Shown: positions 35,340 to 43,732 of the stretch, one piece after another
How positions within the stretch are numbered: the stretch's first letter is position 1
Layout: each line of letters starts with the position of its first letter
NCBI RefSeq assembly: GCF_000495435.3
Contig: NZ_AXUN02000183.1
Location: 1 to 64,000, forward strand
DNA from: Youngiibacter fragilis 232.1
GTDB lineage: Bacteria > Bacillota > Clostridia > Clostridiales > Clostridiaceae
Length of the DNA stretch: 64,000 bases
Reading direction: 5' to 3'
The notes under the pieces: model-generated
Databases searched by the model: none
What the model was told of the DNA's origin: nothing
What the model saw: the letters and a program-made list of their open reading frames with translations, nothing else
Program-made: the position numbers and the translations under genes

Positions 35340-35861
35340 ATGGAAGATAAAAAGATGAATGTACTGATATCGGCAGATGAAATAAGGGAAAGAATCAAGG
35401 AACTTGGAGAAGAGATAACAAAAAAGTACAAGGGTCAGAAACTCTATGTGCTTTCACTCCTTAGAGGAAGCTTCATCTTTACAGCTGACCTTGTGAGAGC
35501 TATGGATACCGAGGTGAAGATAGGCTTCATGACCACTTCCTCATATGGCCACGGAGAGGAATCAGAAGGCAAGGTCACAGTGGTCACTGATATAGCCGAT
35601 GACCTGGAGGGGTTCAGCGTACTTGTCGTGGATGACATAATAGATACGGGAATCACAATGGATTTTGTAATGAAGCATGTCATGGCAAAGGGTGCCAAGG
35701 CAGCAGCTTGCTGCACGCTCCTGGACAAGCCTTCCAGGAGAAGAGTGGAGATAGTACCTGACTTCTGCGGATTTGTAATAGACGATATCTTCGTAGCCGG
35801 TTACGGCTTAAACTATGGTGATTATTACAGGAATATTCCATTTGTCTTCAACTGGCAGTAG
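35340..35861 (+). CDS. hpt: Hypoxanthine phosphoribosyltransferase
   Basis: 173 aa, family length. It makes IMP/GMP from hypoxanthine/guanine and PRPP. The PRPP-binding motif LVVDDIIDTGIT is near residue 100, LSLLRGSFIF near 38, and VGYGLNY-type end (VAGYGLNYGDYYRNIPFV) is present. GGAGG lies 7 nt before the ATG. Followed by its own terminator. Confidence 0.96.
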   Translation: MEDKKMNVLISADEIRERIKELGEEITKKYKGQKLYVLSLLRGSFIFTADLVRAMDTEVKIGFMTTSSYGHGEESEGKVTVVTDIADDLEGFSVLVVDDIIDTGITMDFVMKHVMAKGAKAAACCTLLDKPSRRRVEIVPDFCGFVIDDIFVAGYGLNYGDYYRNIPFVFNWQ

Positions 35862-35898
35862 AATATTCTGAAAATCCCACTAAATATTAAGATTTTCT

Positions 35899-35930
35899 AA
35901 AGATGCCGTTCCTTAAGGTGCGGCATCTTT
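35899..35930 (+). terminator. hpt terminator
   Basis: Perfect 10-bp stem AAAGATGCCG with complement around a 12-nt loop, followed by TATGATATAATGG rather than a long T run; the 3' arm itself ends in TTT. Confidence 0.7.
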
Positions 35931-35941
35931 TATGATATAAT
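35913..35941 (+). promoter_or_regulatory. Promoter of the penicillin-binding protein gene
   Basis: Extended -10 TGA-TATAAT (35933-35941) with a poor -35 TTAAGG (35913-35918) at 17 nt. It overlaps the hpt terminator, an arrangement also seen before the recJ-like gene. Confidence 0.5.
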
Positions 35942-35976
35942 GGTTTATAAATTTCAATGGAGGTTGTTTTCAAAGT

Positions 35977-38334
35977 ATGAATGGAAAGCCCAAAAGAAGG
36001 GTGAACGCAAAAACAAGCGGTTTCACAATGCTAATAAAAACGTTAAAATTCATTTTCATAGCTCTTGTGGTAGCGACACTCGTCGGAGGATTATACGCCG
36101 CAAAGATAAGCCTTGCCATTGCGGAGGATGCACCTGAACTTAGCGCTGAGAAGTTTATTCACCAGAACCAGCCTTCCGTGATCCTTGACTCGACAGGAGC
36201 CCAATATGACATTGTCCATACTGATGAGGTAAGGTTCCCGGTTTCCCTTGAGGAAATGGGACAGAATCTGCAGGACGCCTTCATATCCATCGAGGATGAA
36301 AGGTTCTACAAGCACAACGGTGTTGACTACAGAAGGACGATAAGCGTCGTGATCCAGGACATTATCGGAAGAGTCACAGGAAACAGAAGCATGCAGGGTG
36401 GATCTACCCTGACACAGCAGATAATAAAGAACACATTCCTCACCAGGGACAAGGAATATACAAGGAAGATAAAGGAAATATTCATGGCTCTCGAAGCAGA
36501 GAAGGTCCTTTCAAAGGAACAGATACTCGAGACCTACATGAACGGTATTTACCTCGGAGGAAAGGCTAACGGGGTAGAAGCAGCTGCAAGGCAGTACTTC
36601 TCAAAGAATGCAAAGGACCTTACAATTATCGAAGCTGCTTACGTAGCGGGTACGACACAGAGCCCGTCTGTTTTCTATGCCTTCTCAGACAGCTCAAAGG
36701 CTAATCCTGCAAAGTACATCAACAGGACAAAGCTCGTGCTTCAGGCGATGCTCAGGAATGAGAAGATCACCCAGGTGGAATACGATGCGTCAATAGCTGA
36801 GCTCGATGCAACAGGAATAACCTTCAACCAGACTGTTCTTATCAGTGACAAATACAACTATGAGTATTTCACAAGACCTGTAATAGACCAGGTCAGGGCA
36901 GACCTAAAGGAAAAGAACGGCCTGACAGATGAGGAGATCACTGAGCTTCTGAGCTACGGTGGACTCACTATTCATTCCACAATGAACAGGGCTGCGCAGG
37001 ATTATGCCCAATCAATCCTCGATGACTTCAACAATATCAAAAGCGAATACAATCAGCCCAAGCTCCGTGAAGCTACAGCAGCCGATCCAGAGAGCAAGGT
37101 CAAGACCCTTGCTGATGGCTCCAGATGGGTAGAGTACACTGAAGTTACTGAAGCACAGGCCGCATTTTCAGCTGTCGACTACAAGACAGGGCAGGTACAG
37201 GTCATAATCGGAGGAAGGAACCAGGAGTCAGCCGCAGGTTACAACAGGGCCTACTACTCACCTACTTTCGCGAATTCAGTACTCAGGTCCATAGGTTCCA
37301 CAACTAAGCCACTCACCGTTTACGGACCAGGAATCGATACTGGAAAGATCACTTTAGGGAGCACAGCAAAAGATGAGAAACTTGAATTAGCTCTCTACAA
37401 GCCGCTGGGATTCCAAGTTAGCCCTCTCAACGTAAATAACAGATATACAGGAATGACTGATATTAGAACAGCTATCGTTAATTCCTATAACACCGTATCT
37501 GTAAGGACATTCGCTGTTGTTGGCAAACAGACCTCTCAAAGCTATGGTGAAAAGTTTGGTCTTATATATACGAAGAATGCAGAAAATGTTGGAGCATCCA
37601 CCCTTGCACTCGGATCGAATCATGAGGACGGTAAGGATGGCGGAAATCCTCTTGTTCTTGCGACAGCATACGGTGCCTTCGGAAACAGCGGAATCGTCAC
37701 AGAGTCGATACTCTATACCAAGGTTACTGATGCCTCAGGCAATGTTATCCTCGAGAATGTTCCTGAATCAAGGCAGGTGATCAAGCCTCAGACTGCATAC
37801 ATACTCTATGATGTAATGAAGGATGTCGTCAAGAACAACGTACCAAGCGCAAAGCTTACAAGCATGCCGATAGCAGGAAAGACCGGTACTTCACAGGGAA
37901 GGATAGATACATGGTTTGCCGGACTCAGCCCATACTATTCAGCATCCATGTGGATAGGTTCAGATACGCACGAAGAGCTGCACAAGGCAGGCTCCCAGGC
38001 AGTCCAGACGTCTTACGCGACCCAGGTTGCCTTTGGAAAGATCATGAAGTTCCTGCATGAGGGACTTCCGGTGAAGGACATCAAGAGACCGGGAGGGATA
38101 GTCCAGGGGGCATTCTGTACAGAATCAGGTGCCATACCTAATGACTACTGCATAGAAGCGGGAACCGCAAGGACCGACCTCTTCATAGACGGGACCCAGC
38201 CGACAGAGCTGTGCACAATACACATCCCTCCGGTAGAGCCCGAGCCGATACCTGTAGACCCAACAGAAACTACCTCCCCGGTAGTAGTACCACCGACAGG
38301 GAACAATAATAGTAACAGACCTGGTAATCCTTGA
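35977..38334 (+). CDS. Class A penicillin-binding protein (PBP1A family)
   Basis: 785 aa bifunctional peptidoglycan synthase. A basic cytoplasmic start and a membrane anchor (about residues 22-45) precede the GT51 glycosyltransferase domain (AFISIEDERFYKHNGVD with its catalytic Glu, GGSTLTQQIIKN, TYMNGIYLGG). The transpeptidase domain carries SxxK as STTK in IGSTTKPLTVY, SxN as SYN in VNSYNTVSV, and KTGTS. The tail is a Pro/Thr/Val-rich extracellular stretch ending in Asn. GGAGG lies 13 nt before the ATG, rather far. ogt overlaps its end region. Confidence 0.96.
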   Translation: MNGKPKRRVNAKTSGFTMLIKTLKFIFIALVVATLVGGLYAAKISLAIAEDAPELSAEKFIHQNQPSVILDSTGAQYDIVHTDEVRFPVSLEEMGQNLQDAFISIEDERFYKHNGVDYRRTISVVIQDIIGRVTGNRSMQGGSTLTQQIIKNTFLTRDKEYTRKIKEIFMALEAEKVLSKEQILETYMNGIYLGGKANGVEAAARQYFSKNAKDLTIIEAAYVAGTTQSPSVFYAFSDSSKANPAKYINRTKLVLQAMLRNEKITQVEYDASIAELDATGITFNQTVLISDKYNYEYFTRPVIDQVRADLKEKNGLTDEEITELLSYGGLTIHSTMNRAAQDYAQSILDDFNNIKSEYNQPKLREATAADPESKVKTLADGSRWVEYTEVTEAQAAFSAVDYKTGQVQVIIGGRNQESAAGYNRAYYSPTFANSVLRSIGSTTKPLTVYGPGIDTGKITLGSTAKDEKLELALYKPLGFQVSPLNVNNRYTGMTDIRTAIVNSYNTVSVRTFAVVGKQTSQSYGEKFGLIYTKNAENVGASTLALGSNHEDGKDGGNPLVLATAYGAFGNSGIVTESILYTKVTDASGNVILENVPESRQVIKPQTAYILYDVMKDVVKNNVPSAKLTSMPIAGKTGTSQGRIDTWFAGLSPYYSASMWIGSDTHEELHKAGSQAVQTSYATQVAFGKIMKFLHEGLPVKDIKRPGGIVQGAFCTESGAIPNDYCIEAGTARTDLFIDGTQPTELCTIHIPPVEPEPIPVDPTETTSPVVVPPTGNNNSNRPGNP

Positions 38335-38342
38335 GGGATATA

Positions 38343-38813
38343 ATGAAAGAAGCAGCTGTAATAAAAAGTAATTTGGGAAACATAGAACTTGAAGCTGAAG
38401 ACGGAGCTTTGACAGGCCTCGCCTTCACTTCAAAACCACTTGAGGCCCCACCAGCAGGTTCAGTCCTTGAGGAAGCAGCAAGGCAGCTTGATGAGTATTT
38501 CAAAGGCCAAAGGAAGGAATTCACGATCCCCCTTGCACCACATGGGACCAGCTTCCAGGAGAGAGTTTGGAAAGAGCTTCTGAACATTCCGTATGGTGAA
38601 GCCATATCCTATGGAGAGCTCGCCAGAAGATGTGACAACCCGAATGCAGCCAGAGCCATTGGCGGAGCTGTAGGTAAGAACCCCATCGGGGTGATAATTC
38701 CATGCCACAGGATAATTTCCGGGGATGGCACTCTTGGCGGTTACACTGGCGGGACTGATTTCAAGAAACTTCTTCTTAAGCTTGAGGGGGTAACCTGGAA
38801 ACAGGCTGACTAA
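38343..38813 (+). CDS. ogt: Methylated-DNA--[protein]-cysteine S-methyltransferase
   Basis: 156 aa suicide repair protein that takes methyl groups from O6-methylguanine. The acceptor cysteine is in IPCHRII near residue 123, with the helix-turn-helix part GTSFQERVWKELLNIPYGEAISYG before it and GGYTGG after. GAGGGAT, which includes the stop of the preceding gene, serves as ribosome binding site for the ATG at 38343, so it is co-translated with the penicillin-binding protein gene. Confidence 0.95.
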   Translation: MKEAAVIKSNLGNIELEAEDGALTGLAFTSKPLEAPPAGSVLEEAARQLDEYFKGQRKEFTIPLAPHGTSFQERVWKELLNIPYGEAISYGELARRCDNPNAARAIGGAVGKNPIGVIIPCHRIISGDGTLGGYTGGTDFKKLLLKLEGVTWKQAD

Positions 38814-38828
38814 TTTCAACAAAATGAC

Positions 38829-38861
38829 GATCCGGATATGCCTTAAGCGCACATCCGGATC
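38829..38861 (+). terminator. ogt terminator (possibly bidirectional)
   Basis: 9-bp stem GATCCGGAT/ATCCGGATC with a 15-nt loop and TTTTT on the plus side. It also lies 7 nt behind the stop of the convergent LUD gene, where the minus-side tail (CGTCATTTTG) is weaker. Confidence 0.75.
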
Positions 38862-38868
38862 TTTTTGA

Positions 38869-39510
38869 TTAGTATCCCATGTTTTCCTTTACTATGACTA
38901 CCTCTATCCTGTCCTTCACATTCTGCCTTCTAATCAGGGTATAGATATTGCAGATCCTGCCCTGGCTAGAGCAGTCCATGCAGGTTCCCGCTACGGTACA
39001 TGGATTCCCTGTATTAAGCCTTACGTTGTTCGCAGGGGCTGCTATGCCCTGGACCCTTGAAACCGCATCTACCTCATCCTCGACTATCTTGTTGAGGCCT
39101 ATGATCACGAATACCTTGTCGGGACCGTATATCATTGCGGCTGTCCTGTTTCCGGTACCATCCACGTTGTAGAGTGTCCCGTCCATGGTTACCGCATTGG
39201 TTGATGCTATGTAGAAGTCGCTTAAGAAGCTGTTCCTGAAGACCTGTTTCATATCTTCCTTCGAAAGGTTTGGCGCATACCTGTCATGGAACACAAGGTC
39301 CCTTCCCCTCAGATACTCGGGTATCTTCAGGTCAATGACGGTCATCGAACCTCCAAGTGCCACACTCGATTTGTCTGGTATCCTTTCATCAAGGAATCCC
39401 TTAACATCCTCGGCCTTTTCAAGTATGACTGTCTTGATGTTGTTTTTCTCCAGAGCCTTCGAAAGCCTCTCCAACTTGTTGTCATAAGTCTTAAGTAAAT
39501 TCTTATCCAT
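38869..39510 (-). CDS. LUD-domain protein (LutC/YkgG-like)
   Basis: 213 aa of the DUF162/LUD family, alone rather than with lutA/lutB. N-terminal helices (LERLSKALEKNNIKTVIL), GGSMTVID, NLSKEDMKQVFRNSFLSDFYIASTNAVTMDGTLYNVDGTGNR and the PDKVFVIIGLNKIV segment are typical. A cysteine cluster near residues 170-186 (C...C..C......C) could hold an iron-sulfur centre, as is common in the clostridial branch. Lactate use is known only for the full operon; its role here is open. GGAGG precedes the start. Confidence 0.88.
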   Translation of the reverse strand: MDKNLLKTYDNKLERLSKALEKNNIKTVILEKAEDVKGFLDERIPDKSSVALGGSMTVIDLKIPEYLRGRDLVFHDRYAPNLSKEDMKQVFRNSFLSDFYIASTNAVTMDGTLYNVDGTGNRTAAMIYGPDKVFVIIGLNKIVEDEVDAVSRVQGIAAPANNVRLNTGNPCTVAGTCMDCSSQGRICNIYTLIRRQNVKDRIEVVIVKENMGY

Positions 39511-39553
39511 GACTTCCTCCCATTCATTTGATGAATCATATTGGCTTACACTA

Positions 39554-41512
39554 TCATTTTAACAGCTTAAGTGCTTCTTCTGCCACTTTTTCAGGAGTTA
39601 GTCCTGATTTTTTCAGAAGTATCTGCGTAGACCCGGTTCCATCATACTCTTCATCGCAGGCAAATCTTCCCTTTTTGCCCAGGAACCACTGCCATCTTGC
39701 GGAACTGCCCGCTTCTGCTGCCATCCTTTTCTTGATGTCCTTAGCCAGTACCGAGTCAATATATTCTTTAGATTGAGTCAGGAAAAGCCTCTTCGAAGGT
39801 ATGCTTACAACCCTTACATCCATTCCCTTCTCAATAAGGATTTTCCTTGCCTTCAGGACAATTCCAGCTTCAAACCCTGTTGATGCGATCACCAGGTCAG
39901 GTTTTTTCGAGGACTCCTTCGCCAGAATGTACCCACCCTTTTCAGCCTCCTTTGACGAACCTTTAAGTAGTGAAGCACCTATCCTCGAAACCATTATTAC
40001 TGTCGGTCCTTTGTCTGACTCCATTGCCTTGATCCATGCTGCAGCAGTTTCAACTGCATCACCAGGTCGGAATACCGTTAATCCTGGAATGGCTTCCATG
40101 ATTTCCTGAATCTCCAGGGCTCTTCCAGCAGGTCCCCTTTCACCTATGGACAGGCTGTCATCAGTCAGTACGAATATGTTGTCAAGGTTCATCATTGCTG
40201 AAAGCTTCATTGAAGGAAGCAAAGCATATCCTGTAGATGACCTGGCAAAAGAAACATACCTGACACCTCCATGCATGGCTGCTCCATTTGCGATTCCTCC
40301 CAGTGCATTGGCTCTGCATCCCAGTCTTAGCATCCTTTTACCTGATGTCCCTGTTTCTCTGACTTCTAAGCCTGTATCTTCCGCAGATCCGAACATCAGG
40401 CAGCCTATACCATCAATAAAGACATCAAATATCTTCCTTGAAGTCTCCATCGTAGATTCCTTGTCCTTACCTGTTCGGTAAAGCAAGTCGACATCTATAT
40501 TCCTTAGATGTTTGCCGCTGAACCAGCATTCAAGTTCATGACTATCCTCAGGGAATTCATTTTTGCAATGATCCACGAGGTTTCTCCACTTCTGGAATTC
40601 CTTGGGTTTGGATGCGTTTATCCTAGCGATATTCAACCTTACATCCTCAGGCACATCGAAGCTGCCATATGTCCACCTTAGGTTTTCTCTGGCCTTGCTT
40701 AATGCAGCCCTTCCAAGAGGGCCAGAGAGGACCTCTTTGGTATTTGCCTTTCCGGGACAACCATAACCGGCTTGAACCCTGATGCATATCAAGGCAGGTT
40801 TGCCGTGTATCCTTTTAGCTTGTGAGATGGCATTCCCTATGGAATCAGGGTCGTTGCCGTCACGGACATCATGAACCTGCCACCCCATGGATTTGAACCG
40901 CATGCGCAAGTCTTCTGAGTATAGTTCAGCTGAAGGCCCATCGGGAGTCATTCCATCATCCTCAAAGAGCACTATAAGCTTGCCAAGCTTCTGCCTTCCT
41001 GCTATTGCACAGGCTTCCATTGCAGTTCCGTTCATCAGGCTCTCCTCTGAAGCCATGACATATGTATGGTGTGATACGATATCGCAGCCTGGCTTGTTGA
41101 ATCTTTCAGAGAGATATCTCTCAGCCAATGCCATCCCCACCGCATTCGCCAGTCCCTGGCCATATTGCCCGACGGTAACCTCGATTCCTCTCCTGACATC
41201 CTTCTCAGGGAATATTGGCAGGTTGGACTCCCATTGTCCGAACTTCTTCAACTCCTCGATACTGATGCTGCCGGTGAACAGGTGAAGCAGCGCGTAAAGC
41301 AGGGGTCCTCCCTGTTCAGACGCCATGATGAACCTGTCCCTGTTTTCCCACATCAGATTTTCCGGATCAAACTTCAGGTGACTGGAAAACAGTCCGTATG
41401 CAATCGAAGCTGATCCCATACCCATACCGGAGCTACCTGCACCGGCTCTCTCAACCATTTCCGCTGACAGGAATCTGATTGCATTTATAGTTTTCAAATC
41501 TATGGAATTCAT
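39554..41512 (-). CDS. Transketolase homologue lacking all catalytic residues
   Basis: 652 aa, full transketolase length and domain order (TPP-binding 1-270, pyrimidine-binding about 350-515, C-terminal 525-652). Signature residues are replaced throughout: GHPG is AGSSG (25-29); SAGHGS is ASEQGG with Gln67; TPGHPE is LPIFPE with Phe101; the Mg/TPP motif GDG is SEE (154-157) and its Asn is Asp186; the His before GAPLG is Leu262; the cofactor-activating Glu of GVREHG is Ala401 in GCRANAL; THDS is TDDS (450-453), and EDGPTHQP is ERGPAGRA. Normal transketolation cannot be expected. The frame is intact, with GGGAGG and a good promoter, so selection still holds it. Identity of the fold sure, function unknown. 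Confidence 0.85.
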   Translation of the reverse strand: MNSIDLKTINAIRFLSAEMVERAGAGSSGMGMGSASIAYGLFSSHLKFDPENLMWENRDRFIMASEQGGPLLYALLHLFTGSISIEELKKFGQWESNLPIFPEKDVRRGIEVTVGQYGQGLANAVGMALAERYLSERFNKPGCDIVSHHTYVMASEESLMNGTAMEACAIAGRQKLGKLIVLFEDDGMTPDGPSAELYSEDLRMRFKSMGWQVHDVRDGNDPDSIGNAISQAKRIHGKPALICIRVQAGYGCPGKANTKEVLSGPLGRAALSKARENLRWTYGSFDVPEDVRLNIARINASKPKEFQKWRNLVDHCKNEFPEDSHELECWFSGKHLRNIDVDLLYRTGKDKESTMETSRKIFDVFIDGIGCLMFGSAEDTGLEVRETGTSGKRMLRLGCRANALGGIANGAAMHGGVRYVSFARSSTGYALLPSMKLSAMMNLDNIFVLTDDSLSIGERGPAGRALEIQEIMEAIPGLTVFRPGDAVETAAAWIKAMESDKGPTVIMVSRIGASLLKGSSKEAEKGGYILAKESSKKPDLVIASTGFEAGIVLKARKILIEKGMDVRVVSIPSKRLFLTQSKEYIDSVLAKDIKKRMAAEAGSSARWQWFLGKKGRFACDEEYDGTGSTQILLKKSGLTPEKVAEEALKLLK

Positions 41513-41526
41513 AATTGCCTCCCTGA

Positions 41527-41555
41527 TTTACAGTGAACTTCAATTCAATTATAAT
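41527..41555 (+). promoter_or_regulatory. yaaA promoter
   Basis: -35 TTTACA (41527-41532), 17-nt spacer, -10 TATAAT (41550-41555). The -10 overlaps that of the divergent promoter for the transketolase-like gene. Confidence 0.65.
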
Positions 41556-41576
41556 GAATGTAAATGTCTACATCAA
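41548..41576 (-). promoter_or_regulatory. Promoter of the transketolase-like gene
   Basis: Minus-strand -35 TTGATG (41576-41571), 17-nt spacer, -10 TATAAT (41553-41548), about 30 nt before the ribosome binding site region. Both divergent promoters share ATTATAAT, so polymerase can occupy only one at a time. Confidence 0.7.
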
Positions 41577-41631
41577 CAAATGTTGAAATTTTCGGACAAA
41601 AGAGAATTCGTTCACAAAATCAGGAGGTATT

Positions 41632-42369
41632 ATGCTTGCAATAATCTCACCATCAAAGACAATGCATGAAGTCAAAGTTCATGTACGGACCTCCACTCCA
41701 CGATTCCAGGAAGATGCGGAAATACTTGCTGCCATAATGAAAAAATACGATCCAACCGGACTCATGGACCTGATGAGGATCAGCGATGAGCTTGCAGAGA
41801 TAAATTTTGCCAGGTATCAGGGATTTTCAAAAGCACCGTCCTTCCCCGCTGCATATCTCTACAGGGGAGATGTTTTCAGAGGGCTAGCGATCGATGATAT
41901 GGATCAGGCAGCGATAAAGCAACTTAACCGCCACGTCAGGATCTTGTCGGGCCTTTATGGCTATCTCAAGCCACTTGACAGGATAAAGCCCTACAGGCTT
42001 GAGATGGGCGCGAAGGTCATCACTGACTGTGGACCTGACCTATACTCCTATTGGGGTGATAAGCTGGCACGTAACCTGGAACAGGAGTCTGATGACGGCA
42101 TCCTGCTCAACATCGCCTCAAGGGAATACTCAAAGGCAGTGCTGAAGAAAGATTTCAGACTGAAGGTCGTTAATGTGGAATTCAGGGAGAAAAAAGGTGA
42201 TTCATCGAGGATAATTCCATTGTTCTCAAAGGTTGCTAGAGGAATGATGGCAAGATTCATTTCTGTAGAAGGAATAAACAATATAGAAGGCATTAAAGGC
42301 TTCAGCTATGATGGATATTCGTTTGACAGGGTACTTTCGACCAGGGAAACAATGGTGTTTAAACGATGA
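41632..42369 (+). CDS. yaaA: Peroxide stress protein YaaA (UPF0246/DUF328)
   Basis: 245 aa. N-terminal MLAIISPSKTM, then the GDVFRGLAIDDM segment, LSGLYGYLKPLDRIKPYRLEMGAKV and the C-terminal ARGMMARFI. In E. coli YaaA lowers free iron and limits peroxide damage; the fold binds DNA. AGGAGG is 5 nt before the ATG. The stop overlaps the start of the next gene (ATGA), so the two are coupled. Confidence 0.95.
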   Translation: MLAIISPSKTMHEVKVHVRTSTPRFQEDAEILAAIMKKYDPTGLMDLMRISDELAEINFARYQGFSKAPSFPAAYLYRGDVFRGLAIDDMDQAAIKQLNRHVRILSGLYGYLKPLDRIKPYRLEMGAKVITDCGPDLYSYWGDKLARNLEQESDDGILLNIASREYSKAVLKKDFRLKVVNVEFREKKGDSSRIIPLFSKVARGMMARFISVEGINNIEGIKGFSYDGYSFDRVLSTRETMVFKR

Positions 42370-43640
42370 AACTTATGAAGAGGCTATACCCTGACCTGCC
42401 ACACGGCGAAAGATACATGTTCCTTTATATCATAGCCGTAATAGAGATACTATTCGCATTCGTCCTAAACTCACCTCTGGAAATTGTGAATGGACTATAC
42501 AGGATAATGCATTCACCAAGCACACTGATATCAGACTACTTTGCGATAGCTAATCCTGGAGCTGCATTCATGAACAGCGGTCTTCTCCTTATACTGGGGC
42601 TCGGTATATCAAGGCGTGCCAAGAAGGAGCTTTCAGGACCGATCGTAGCAGCATATCTGACCCTTGCCGGTTTCTCCTTCTTTGGAAAGAACCTTTACAA
42701 TTCCTGGGCTGTACCTCTCGGTGTGTACATCTACTCAAAGTATGAAAAGGACAGCTTTGCCAACAATATTGTGTTCGCACTTTTCGGAACCACGCTAAGT
42801 CCTCTTACCAGTGTCATCACCTTCGGTCTTGGACTTCCGCTTCCTGTTGGCATATTATTTGGAAACCTTGCAGGGATAGTGGCAGGCATGATGATTCCAC
42901 CGCTTGCCTCTGAGTTTTCAAAGTTCCACCAGGGATTCAACATGTACAATATCGGCTTCACAGCTGGAATAATCGGAATGGTCTTCATGGGTATGCTTAG
43001 GGGACTTGGCTTTGATAGTCCTCCCCAGAGCTTTATCGGTTCAGGCTACAATATCCAGATGGGAATCTTCATCATCACGATCTCGAATGTGATGTTGTTC
43101 ATCGGTCTTTCACGCTGTAGCTGGAGCCTTGACGGATTCAGGAGGATTCTTGATAGTCCGGGCAGAGGCACCGATTTTATAGCTATAGGTGGATTCGGCG
43201 CTGTACTGATAAACATGGCTATAATGAGCATTATAGCCACAGCCTACGTTCTCCTGGTTGGCGGACAGCTCAACGGACCGATAATGGGGGGTATCTTCAC
43301 GATCGCCGGTTTTTCGGCTTCAGGCAAACATCCCAGAAACACAGTGCCCGTGCTTGCTGGAGTATTCATTGCAACCACCCTTCATATCAACGATACCAAT
43401 TCAACCGGAGCTCTGCTGGCTGCGCTTTTCGGTACCACCCTGGCCCCGATTTCAGGCTATTATGGCTGGTTCTATGGCATAATCGCAGGCTTTGCCCATA
43501 TGTCTGTCGTTTCAAACATCGGTTATGTCCATGGCGGAGTGAATCTATACAACAATGGGTTTTCGGGAGGATTTGTTGCAGCAGTGATGGTTCCTCTGAT
43601 TGAAGCTCTGAAGGGAAATAAGACAGGACTAGTAAAATGA
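42366..43640 (+). CDS. DUF1576 multi-pass membrane protein with internal duplication
   Basis: 424 aa, about ten membrane segments. Two halves repeat each other: LSGPIVAAYLTLAGFSFFGK (about residue 88) with LNGPIMGGIFTIAGFSASGK (about 306), FALFGTTLSPLTS with AALFGTTLAPISG, and FNMYNIGFTAGIIG with VNLYNNGFSGGFVA. Such pseudo-twofold repeats with short conserved re-entrant-like segments are typical of channels and carriers, for example urea transporters. No substrate is known for DUF1576. The start ATG overlaps the yaaA stop and has no own ribosome binding site. Confidence 0.88.
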   Translation: MKLMKRLYPDLPHGERYMFLYIIAVIEILFAFVLNSPLEIVNGLYRIMHSPSTLISDYFAIANPGAAFMNSGLLLILGLGISRRAKKELSGPIVAAYLTLAGFSFFGKNLYNSWAVPLGVYIYSKYEKDSFANNIVFALFGTTLSPLTSVITFGLGLPLPVGILFGNLAGIVAGMMIPPLASEFSKFHQGFNMYNIGFTAGIIGMVFMGMLRGLGFDSPPQSFIGSGYNIQMGIFIITISNVMLFIGLSRCSWSLDGFRRILDSPGRGTDFIAIGGFGAVLINMAIMSIIATAYVLLVGGQLNGPIMGGIFTIAGFSASGKHPRNTVPVLAGVFIATTLHINDTNSTGALLAALFGTTLAPISGYYGWFYGIIAGFAHMSVVSNIGYVHGGVNLYNNGFSGGFVAAVMVPLIEALKGNKTGLVK

Positions 43641-43649
43641 GAATGTTTG

Positions 43650-43671
43650 AAGGGAGGCAAATGCCTCCCTT
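43650..43671 (+). terminator. Terminator of yaaA-DUF1576 unit
   Basis: Perfect 10-bp stem AAGGGAGGCA-AA-TGCCTCCCTT followed by CTCGTTT, 10 nt after the stop codon. Confidence 0.8.
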
Positions 43672-43732
43672 CTCGTTTAATATCGTATTCTTCTCATATC
43701 CATGTCTTTGACCAGCAAGCTATAAACGACCA

